Of a DNA stretch of 50,128 bases, positions 44,160-50,128 are shown piece by piece (position 1 is the first letter of the stretch; each line of letters opens with the position of its first letter). The DNA lies in contig JAFANH010000086.1 in the NCBI GenBank assembly GCA_019232795.1, forward strand, positions 1 through 50,128, in the 5' to 3' direction. Made by a program: the position numbers and the translations under genes. The notes under the pieces were generated by a model that had not been told where the DNA came from, ran no database searches, and saw nothing but the letters and a program-made list of their open reading frames with translations. Source of the stretch: Burkholderiaceae bacterium (GTDB taxonomy: Bacteria; Pseudomonadota; Gammaproteobacteria; Burkholderiales; Burkholderiaceae_D).

Positions 44160-45818
44160 TTACTGCAGCGGCCATGCCCGCTTCAGGATAGCTTGCTGCG
44201 CCGATGCATCCGCCGCCAGCGTGCCGTAGACACGGCCGTTTTCGGCATCGAGGCGGCTGGCGATGAAGGCTTCGGCCGAGGCGGACGGCGCGTGTTGCAG
44301 CATCAGCGATGCTTGCGCTGCCAGCGCCAGGCGTTGCGTGAAGCGGCGTGCCAGGCTTTCGCGCTGCTCGGGCGGCGTGGACAGGCTTTGGCGCAGGCCG
44401 TCCAGCAACTGCTTCAGGGCGGCATGGTCGCTGCTGGCCTGACCCAGTTCGTCCAACAGCAGGGCCAGGCTTTCCGGGCTGCGTTCCATGGCGCGCAGCA
44501 CGTCCAGGCACATGACGTTGCCCGAGCCTTCCCAGATCGAATTGACCGGCGCTTCGCGGTACAAACGCGACATCGGTCCGGTTTCGACGTAGCCGTTGCC
44601 GCCCCAGACTTCCATACATTCGCCGGTGAATTCGAGCGCGCGCTTGCAGATCCAGAACTTGGCGGCCGGGGTGACCATGCGGCGCCAGGCGCGCGACAGC
44701 GGGTCGTCGGACTCGAAAGCGCGCGCCAGGCGCAGCATCAGCAGTGTGGCCGCTTCGCTTTCCAGTGCCAGGTCGGCCAGCACATTGGTCATCATCGGCT
44801 GCTCGATCAGTTTCTTGCCGAAGGCGCTGCGGTGGCGCGCGTGGTGCGCGGCTTGCACGAAAGCCTGACGCATCAGGGCCGAACTGCCGATCACGCAGTC
44901 CAGACGTGTGTGGTTGGCCATTTCGATGATGGTCGGAATGCCGCGGCCTTCTTCGCCGACCATGATGCCGTAGGCGTCCTGGAATTCGACTTCGCTGCTC
45001 GAATTCGAGCAATTGCCGAGCTTGTCTTTCAGGCGCTGGATCAGCACCGTGTTCTTCGTGCCGTCCGGCCGCCAGCGCGGTACGAAGAAGCACGATACGC
45101 CGGTTCCATTGTTGGCGTCGGTGCGCGCCAGCACCAGGTGGGCGTCGCACATTGGCGCCGAGAAAAACCACTTGTGGCCGGTCAGCGCATAGGCTGCGCC
45201 GCGCCCCTGGCCGGTGAGCGGCTTCGCTTGCGTGGTGTTGGTACGCACGTCGGAGCCGCCTTGTTTCTCGGTCATGCCCATGCCGATCATGATCGAATGC
45301 TTTTGTTCGATCGGCAGGTCGCGCGGGTCGTGGCGGTCCGAGTACAGCTTGTCCTTCAATTGCGCGAACAGGGCCGGTTCATTTTGCAGCACTGGAATCG
45401 ACGCGAAGGTCATGGTGGTCGGGCACAGTGTGCCCGATTCGACCTGGGTCTGCATGAAATAGGCGGCGGCGCGCGCCACTTGTGCGCCCGGTTTTTCTTC
45501 CATCCACGGCAGCGATTGCAGGCGCTCGCGCCGCACCAGGTCGAGCAGGGCATGCCAGCTCGGGTGGAATTCGACCTGGTCGACGCGGCGGCCTTGGCGG
45601 TCATGAGTCGCCAGTTCCGGCAAATGGCGGTTGGCGAGCTCGCCCAGGCGTATCACCTCGGGCGTGCCGAGTTCGGCGCCGACTTTGGTCAGCCGTTCGG
45701 CATGCCAGCCGGCTTGTCCCTTCTGTACGCCTTCCACCAAGGCCGTGTCGGACGTGAAAATATTGTAATCTTGCAGCTCGGGAACCTGGTTGGTCACTTC
45801 ATGGGTGGGCCATTGCAT
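44160..45818 (-). CDS. aidB: AidB-type acyl-CoA dehydrogenase
   Basis: The 552-residue flavoprotein belongs to the acyl-CoA dehydrogenase branch typified by E. coli AidB (adaptive response to alkylation, isovaleryl-CoA dehydrogenase-like, DNA-binding). Seen are GMGMTEKQGGSDVRTNTTQA, GHKWFFSAPMCDAHLVLART, ALEFTGECMEVWGGNGYVE, and YREAPVNSIWEGSGNVMCLD near the active site. The ATG at 45818 has AAGGA eight bases upstream; an ATG three codons earlier overlaps that site. It is transcribed divergently from a TetR regulator with an 87-base gap, suggesting control by it. Confidence 0.9.
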   Translation of the reverse strand: MQWPTHEVTNQVPELQDYNIFTSDTALVEGVQKGQAGWHAERLTKVGAELGTPEVIRLGELANRHLPELATHDRQGRRVDQVEFHPSWHALLDLVRRERLQSLPWMEEKPGAQVARAAAYFMQTQVESGTLCPTTMTFASIPVLQNEPALFAQLKDKLYSDRHDPRDLPIEQKHSIMIGMGMTEKQGGSDVRTNTTQAKPLTGQGRGAAYALTGHKWFFSAPMCDAHLVLARTDANNGTGVSCFFVPRWRPDGTKNTVLIQRLKDKLGNCSNSSSEVEFQDAYGIMVGEEGRGIPTIIEMANHTRLDCVIGSSALMRQAFVQAAHHARHRSAFGKKLIEQPMMTNVLADLALESEAATLLMLRLARAFESDDPLSRAWRRMVTPAAKFWICKRALEFTGECMEVWGGNGYVETGPMSRLYREAPVNSIWEGSGNVMCLDVLRAMERSPESLALLLDELGQASSDHAALKQLLDGLRQSLSTPPEQRESLARRFTQRLALAAQASLMLQHAPSASAEAFIASRLDAENGRVYGTLAADASAQQAILKRAWPLQ

Positions 45819-45905
45819 GGTGGACATCCTTGGTTTGGGGAATATGGAAACAGTCTATAGCTTGCGGCAGGCGAGGGTGTTCGTCTTTCGGAGAAGGAAC
45901 CTGGC

Positions 45906-46568
45906 ATGACGCAAAGCCCCTTGCAGCGACGGCGCAAGCCGGTGCAGGAACGCTCCAAACTGACCCAGGACGCCATTCTGGAAGCCTTTGTTCGGCTTTT
46001 GCTGGAAAAGGACTACACGCGCCTGACCATACGCGAGATCGCCGCCGTGGCCGGTGTCGGCCTCGGCACCGTGTACGAGCATTTCCCCGGCAAGGGTGCG
46101 ATTGCCGCGAATTGCATCCACCAACGCTTCAAGAACGTAGGTACGCACAGCCTGGCCTGCATCGAAGCCATGCGCGGCCAGCCGCTGGCGGCCATAGCCG
46201 ATGCCTTGCTCGATACCATGGTGGAGTTGCATGCCGAGCAGCCGCAGCAGTGGACGGCGCTGATCTACCTGGAACGGCGCATTTCGGACGCCGAGGCCTA
46301 TCGCTCGCTGTACCAGTATTTTGTCGATATCTGGGCGCAGGCCATCATGGCCTCGGCTGAACAGGTGGCCGAATCTGTGGCCGAATCGGTGGCAGAAGCG
46401 ACCGCACGGGAAGTCGCCTGGGTGCTGCACACAGCCGTGTACGGCATGATCTACCAGACCCTGATGAACCGCCCGGAGCGCATAGCCACGCCACAATTCC
46501 GGGCCGAGTTGGGTGCGCTGGTGCACGGTTATCTGGCAAACCGCGATGCCGTCCCCCGCCTCGGGTAA
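45906..46568 (+). CDS. TetR/AcrR-family transcriptional regulator
   Basis: The 220-residue regulator has an N-terminal TetR HTH (about 18-65: AILEAFVRLLLEKDY, TIREIAAVAGVGLGTVYEHFP) and a helical ligand-binding C-terminal domain with EQPQQWTALIYLERRISD. AAGGA precedes the ATG. It is divergent from aidB, the usual arrangement for a local repressor, and lies 44 bases upstream of dnaX on the same strand. A repeated VAESVAESVAEAT stretch near residue 155 is a short internal duplication. Confidence 0.92.
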   Translation: MTQSPLQRRRKPVQERSKLTQDAILEAFVRLLLEKDYTRLTIREIAAVAGVGLGTVYEHFPGKGAIAANCIHQRFKNVGTHSLACIEAMRGQPLAAIADALLDTMVELHAEQPQQWTALIYLERRISDAEAYRSLYQYFVDIWAQAIMASAEQVAESVAESVAEATAREVAWVLHTAVYGMIYQTLMNRPERIATPQFRAELGALVHGYLANRDAVPRLG

Positions 46569-46612
46569 AATGACAGCTTATTCGACCCCCATTCGACTAT
46601 TCCGTAACCTTT

Positions 46613-48640
46613 ATGTCCTACCAGGTACTGGCCCGTAAATACCGTCCCAAGAGCTTCGAGACGCTGGTTGGACAAGAACACGTCGTGCGGGCCCTGACGC
46701 ACGCGCTGGAACAGCAGCGCCTGCACCACGCCTACCTGTTTACCGGTACGCGCGGGGTCGGCAAGACCACGCTGTCGCGCATCCTGGCCAAGTCCTTCAA
46801 TTGCGTTACCGGCATCACCGCCCATGCCTGCGGCCAGTGCGAAGCCTGTACCGCGATCGATGCCGGCCGCTTCGTCGACTACATCGAGATGGACGCGGCC
46901 TCGAACCGCGGCGTCGACGAAATGGCGCAACTGCTCGAACAGGCCGTGTATGCGCCCTCGAACGCGCGCTTCAAGGTCTATATGATCGACGAAGTGCACA
47001 TGCTGACCAACCACGCCTTCAACGCCATGCTGAAGACGCTGGAAGAGCCGCCCGAGCACGTCAAGTTCATCCTGGCCACTACCGACCCGCAAAAGATTCC
47101 GGTCACGGTGCTGTCGCGCTGCCTGCAGTTCAACCTCAAGCAGATGCCGGCCGGCCACATCGTCGGCCACCTGGAAAACATCCTCGGCCAGGAAAATATC
47201 GCATTTGAAGCGCTGGCTCTGCGCCTGCTCGCACAGGGCGCGCACGGCTCCATGCGCGATGCGCTCTCGCTGACCGATCAGGCGATTGCCTACGCCGCCG
47301 GCAAGGTTTCGCTGGAAGCCGTGCAAGGCATGCTGGGTGCGCTCGATCAGAGCTATCTGATCCGCGCGCTCGATGCGCTGGCCGCCAAGGACGGCGCCGG
47401 TCTGCTGGCCGTGGCCGACGAAATGGCGGCGCGCAGCCTGTCTTATCCTGCCGCGCTGCAAGACTTGGGCGTGCTGCTGCACCGTATCGCATTGGCGCAA
47501 ACTGTGCCTGCGGCCGTTCCGGAAGATTTGCCCGAGCGCGCCGACATCGTGCGCCTGGCCGGCCTGTTCGATGCCGAAGAGATTCAATTGTTTTACCAGA
47601 TCGCCGTGCACGGCCGCAATGAACTGGGCCTGGCGCCCGACGAATACGCCGGCTTCTCGATGACGCTGCTGCGCATGCTGGCCTTTCGTCCTGGGGTAGG
47701 TGGGGCCGAGGCACGCGCGTCGTCAGCGGGTACGTCGGCTACACCTGCCGCCCGTCCGCCCGTGGCGCGCTTGAGTGCGGCGCCGCAAGCGGCTGTTGCC
47801 AGCGCGCCGGTGATGCCACCGACTCAGCCTGCGCCGGTACCGGCACCGCAAGCGCCCGCGCAAGTCGTACAAGTTGCGCCACCCACGTCACGCGCGGGCA
47901 TGAGCCCGGCTCGTGCGGCGCTGGAAGCAGCGCGCGGACTGAAGAGCCCGGGGACGCCTGCGCCCAAGGCCATGCCGACGGCAACGCCTGCACCCGCATC
48001 TCCACCCGCATCCGCTCCGACGCAGCCGCCTGCATCGGTACAGGCGCAAGCGCCTGTACAAGCGCGCCAGGAAGCTCCGGTCTCCGAATCGGTGCCGCCC
48101 TGGCTCGACTCTGCGCCGGACATGCCGCCGCCCTATGAATTTGCCGATGGCGCCATGCCGGCAGCGCCGGCCGAAGCAGCCGTTATTGCACCCGCCGCAC
48201 CCGCCGCCCCTGCCAAGGCCGTGCGCCCCTTCGTGCCGCAAGCAGTATCGGAACTCGGCTGGGACGGCCACTGGCCGAAACTCGCGGCCGGCTTGCCGGT
48301 GCGTGGCGTGGCGCAGCAGCTTGCCCAGCAAAGCGAGCTGGTCAGCTGTGAGATCAGCGGCAACGTGGCCGTGTTCAACCTGCGCATCAGCGTGGAGACT
48401 TTGCGCGCGGCCGGCAGTGTAGACAAGCTGTCTGCCGCCTTGGGCGAGCACTTCAGCCGCACCGTGCGCGTGGAGACGGTGATTGGCGGGGCCGAACACA
48501 CCGCCAATGCGGCGGCGGTCGAGGCGCGCGAGGAATTACAGCGCGAGACCGAACAGAAATTTCACAACGATCCCTTCGTGCAAAACCTGATGCGCGAATT
48601 CGGCGCGACCATCGTGCCGGGATCGATACGGCCGGCCTGA
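46613..48640 (+). CDS. dnaX: DNA polymerase III subunits tau/gamma
   Basis: DnaX is the clamp-loader ATPase of the replisome. Of 675 residues, 1-360 form the AAA+ module: Walker [10 protein letters not shown] (Lys51), the zinc-binding region CxxC in CGQCEAC, Walker [10 protein letters not shown], and the arginine-finger SRC motif. An Ala/Pro-rich linker of about 170 residues follows, then a C-terminal tau domain (about 540-675) with [21 protein letters not shown]. No A-rich slippery heptamer was found, so a programmed frameshift to gamma is not supported by what I see. Confidence 0.96.
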   Translation: MSYQVLARKYRPKSFETLVGQEHVVRALTHALEQQRLHHAYLFTGTRGVGKTTLSRILAKSFNCVTGITAHACGQCEACTAIDAGRFVDYIEMDAASNRGVDEMAQLLEQAVYAPSNARFKVYMIDEVHMLTNHAFNAMLKTLEEPPEHVKFILATTDPQKIPVTVLSRCLQFNLKQMPAGHIVGHLENILGQENIAFEALALRLLAQGAHGSMRDALSLTDQAIAYAAGKVSLEAVQGMLGALDQSYLIRALDALAAKDGAGLLAVADEMAARSLSYPAALQDLGVLLHRIALAQTVPAAVPEDLPERADIVRLAGLFDAEEIQLFYQIAVHGRNELGLAPDEYAGFSMTLLRMLAFRPGVGGAEARASSAGTSATPAARPPVARLSAAPQAAVASAPVMPPTQPAPVPAPQAPAQVVQVAPPTSRAGMSPARAALEAARGLKSPGTPAPKAMPTATPAPASPPASAPTQPPASVQAQAPVQARQEAPVSESVPPWLDSAPDMPPPYEFADGAMPAAPAEAAVIAPAAPAAPAKAVRPFVPQAVSELGWDGHWPKLAAGLPVRGVAQQLAQQSELVSCEISGNVAVFNLRISVETLRAAGSVDKLSAALGEHFSRTVRVETVIGGAEHTANAAAVEAREELQRETEQKFHNDPFVQNLMREFGATIVPGSIRPA

Positions 48641-48686
48641 TGCCACCGTAACTCATTCAACACCTAACCATACACAGGAGTTCACC

Positions 48687-49013
48687 ATGATGAAGGGCCA
48701 GATCGCCGGGCTGATGAAGCAAGCCCAGGCCATGCAAGACAACATGAAGAAGATGCAGGACCAGTTGGCATTGATCGAAGTCGAAGGCCAGTCCGGCGCC
48801 GGCCTGGTCAAGGTCGTGATGACCTGCAAGAACGACGTCAAGCGCGTCGCTATCGATCCTTCTTTGCTGGCTGACGACAAGGACATGCTGGAAGACCTGG
48901 TGGCCGCCGCCTTCAACGACGCCGTGCGCAAGGCCGAAGCCACCTCGGCGGAAAAGCTGGGCGGCCTGACCGCCGGCCTGAATCTGCCAGCCGGCTTCAA
49001 GATGCCTTTCTAA
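48687..49013 (+). CDS. ybaB: YbaB/EbfC family nucleoid-associated protein
   Basis: The 108-residue DNA-binding protein has the family pattern: a Met/Gln/Lys-rich helix ([20 protein letters not shown]), [14 protein letters not shown]-type strands and the C-terminal [17 protein letters not shown]. An AGGAG ribosome site lies upstream. It sits between dnaX and recR, the conserved order across bacteria, with a small YciI-like gene between it and recR here. Confidence 0.96.
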   Translation: MMKGQIAGLMKQAQAMQDNMKKMQDQLALIEVEGQSGAGLVKVVMTCKNDVKRVAIDPSLLADDKDMLEDLVAAAFNDAVRKAEATSAEKLGGLTAGLNLPAGFKMPF

Positions 49014-49028
49014 GATTCAGCGGCTGCC

Positions 49029-49319
49029 ATGTTCATCATCACGCTCACGTATCTCAAGCCGGCGGAGGAGATTGACGCGCTGCTGGCGGCGCATCGTGCG
49101 TATTTGCATGAGCAGTATGAGAATGGCATGTTCCTGATCTCCGGCCGCATGGTGCCGCGCACCGGCGGCGTGATCCTGGCGGTGGCCGACAGCCGCGCCG
49201 ATATCGAGGCGGTGATCGAGCTCGATCCCTTCAAGGAAGCGGGCGCGGCCAGTTACCAGATCACCGAATTCGTGCCCACCATGGCGGCCGAAATCTTCAG
49301 CCAGTTCAAGCAGGGCTGA
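49029..49319 (+). CDS. YciI-like protein
   Basis: The 96-residue ferredoxin-like-fold protein has the YciI features: MFIITLTYLKPAEEIDALL, AHRAYLHEQYENGMFLISG and DPFKEAGAASYQITEF. It lies 15 bases after ybaB and three before recR, so it is co-transcribed with replication/repair genes. The cellular role of this family is poorly known; related enzymes act as dehydrochlorinases or similar. Confidence 0.88.
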   Translation: MFIITLTYLKPAEEIDALLAAHRAYLHEQYENGMFLISGRMVPRTGGVILAVADSRADIEAVIELDPFKEAGAASYQITEFVPTMAAEIFSQFKQG

Positions 49320-49322
49320 CCC

Positions 49323-49913
49323 ATGTCCAAGTCGCTTGAGTTTCTGACGGAAGCGCTGCGCCGTCTGCCCGGCGTCGGCCCCAAGTCGGCCCAGCGCATG
49401 GCCTTCCACCTGCTGCAGCATGACCGCGAGGGCGCCGACATGCTGTCGCGCGCGCTGCATCAGGCGGTGCAGGCGGTGCACCACTGCGCGCTGTGCAATA
49501 CCTTCACGGAAGAAGAGGTGTGCGACACCTGCGCCGACGAGCAGCGCGACCGCCGCCTGCTCTGTGTGGTCGAAACCCCGGCCGATCAGCTGATGATCGA
49601 GCAGACCCTGACCTACAAGGGCCTGTACTTCGTGCTGATGGGGCGCTTGTCGCCGCTGGACGGCATCGGCCCGCGCGACATCCACCTGGAAAAGCTGGTG
49701 AACCGCGCCAGCGACGGGCTGGTGACGGAAGTCGTGCTGGCCACCAATTTCACCAACGAGGGCGAGGCCACCGCCCACTACATCAGCGAGATGCTGAAGG
49801 CGCGCGGCCTGCAAGTGAGCCGCCTGGCACGTGGCGTGCCCGTGGGCGGCGAGCTCGAATACGTCGACGCCGGCACCATCGCCCGCGCCATGCTGGACCG
49901 CCGCGCTACCTGA
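49323..49913 (+). CDS. recR: recombination protein RecR
   Basis: RecR, with RecO and RecF, loads RecA on gapped DNA. The 196-residue protein has the N-terminal helix-hairpin-helix [16 protein letters not shown], the zinc finger [16 protein letters not shown], a Toprim domain with [12 protein letters not shown], and the C-terminal [19 protein letters not shown]. Length and order after dnaX-ybaB are standard. Its last bases overlap the stop of the converging EAL gene by eight. Confidence 0.97.
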   Translation: MSKSLEFLTEALRRLPGVGPKSAQRMAFHLLQHDREGADMLSRALHQAVQAVHHCALCNTFTEEEVCDTCADEQRDRRLLCVVETPADQLMIEQTLTYKGLYFVLMGRLSPLDGIGPRDIHLEKLVNRASDGLVTEVVLATNFTNEGEATAHYISEMLKARGLQVSRLARGVPVGGELEYVDAGTIARAMLDRRAT

Positions 49914-50128
49914 GTGCCTCGCCGTCCGGCTCGACAGCCGCGCATTGGTTGCCGAGCATGAGGCTGATGGACTCTGCCGGGGAGGGATGGCCGAGGTAGT
50001 AGCCCTGCACCACGTCGCAGCCGTATTGTTCCAGCATGGAGAGCTGGGAGTCGGTCTCCACGCCTTCGGCCACCACGGCCATCTTGAGGCCGTGCGCCAT
50101 GGCGATGATGGCGCGGGTGATGGCGGCG
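49906..50128 (-). CDS. EAL-domain protein, 3' end only
   Basis: The frame enters from the right edge and encodes about 73 residues ending at a TAG at 49906-49908. It shows the end of an EAL phosphodiesterase fold: [23 protein letters not shown] and [16 protein letters not shown]. Such proteins hydrolyse c-di-GMP. The catalytic EAL motif and any sensor or GGDEF domain lie outside the window, so activity cannot be judged. Confidence 0.85.
   Translation of the reverse strand, partial: AAITRAIIAMAHGLKMAVVAEGVETDSQLSMLEQYGCDVVQGYYLGHPSPAESISLMLGNQCAAVEPDGEALR

Noticed and set aside
46613-48640. Programmed frameshift in dnaX producing gamma
   Set aside because: No A-rich slippery heptamer was found in the region after the AAA+ module, so I do not claim it.

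Overview
The window looks like chromosomal DNA of a betaproteobacterium of the order Burkholderiales, most likely an Oxalobacteraceae-type organism. This is inferred from high GC content, gene order (ybgC-tolQRAB-pal-cpoB followed by tRNA-Lys; nrdR-ribD-ribE-ribB-ribH-nusB; dnaX-ybaB-recR) and protein character. No insertion sequence, prophage or CRISPR array was seen, and almost all the DNA is coding.

Layout. (1) 0.2-5.4 kb, minus strand: tRNA-Lys(UUU) and the complete Tol-Pal envelope operon. (2) 5.5-6.3 kb, minus: a YdfG-type short-chain dehydrogenase. (3) 6.6-13.4 kb, plus: a type IV pilus minor-pilin operon fimT-pilV-pilW-pilX-pilY1-pilE, whose PilY1 carries an L-type-lectin-like front end with an internal duplication. 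A TonB-like protein follows, facing it. (4) 14.3-20.7 kb, plus: a ZTP (pfl) riboswitch and glyA, then nrdR and the riboflavin cluster ribD, ribE, ribB with a degenerate GTP cyclohydrolase II domain (RibBX type), ribH and nusB. A possible 22-residue hydrophobic small ORF lies between ribB and ribH. (5) 20.7-25.5 kb: a PLP aminotransferase, a lytic transglycosylase, ubiD and a small membrane protein. Three copies of a GC-rich palindromic intergenic repeat occur between 17.6 and 22.2 kb.

(6) 25.7-43.8 kb is an accessory catabolic island. A divergent AraC-type regulator faces nitronate monooxygenase, enoyl-CoA hydratase, thiolase, acyl-CoA dehydrogenase, an HSD10-like SDR, acyl-CoA ligase, a secreted SdsA1-type alkylsulfatase, a GMC alcohol oxidoreductase, a second AraC-type regulator, a coniferyl-aldehyde-dehydrogenase-type ALDH, an exported arylsulfatase-family protein and a thioesterase. 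An opposing crotonase closes the island. Together these encode a plausible complete route: sulfate ester -> alcohol -> aldehyde -> acid -> acyl-CoA -> beta-oxidation. The arylsulfatase-family protein has Ser and Ala where relatives normally have the Cys and Pro of the formylglycine motif. Three GTGTC repeats at exact 11-bp spacing lie upstream of the first operon. This island is the best candidate for an undescribed system.

(7) 44.0-50.1 kb: the 4.5S SRP RNA gene, an AidB-type acyl-CoA dehydrogenase with a divergent TetR regulator, then dnaX-ybaB-yciI-like-recR, and the 3' end of a convergent EAL-domain gene cut by the window edge.
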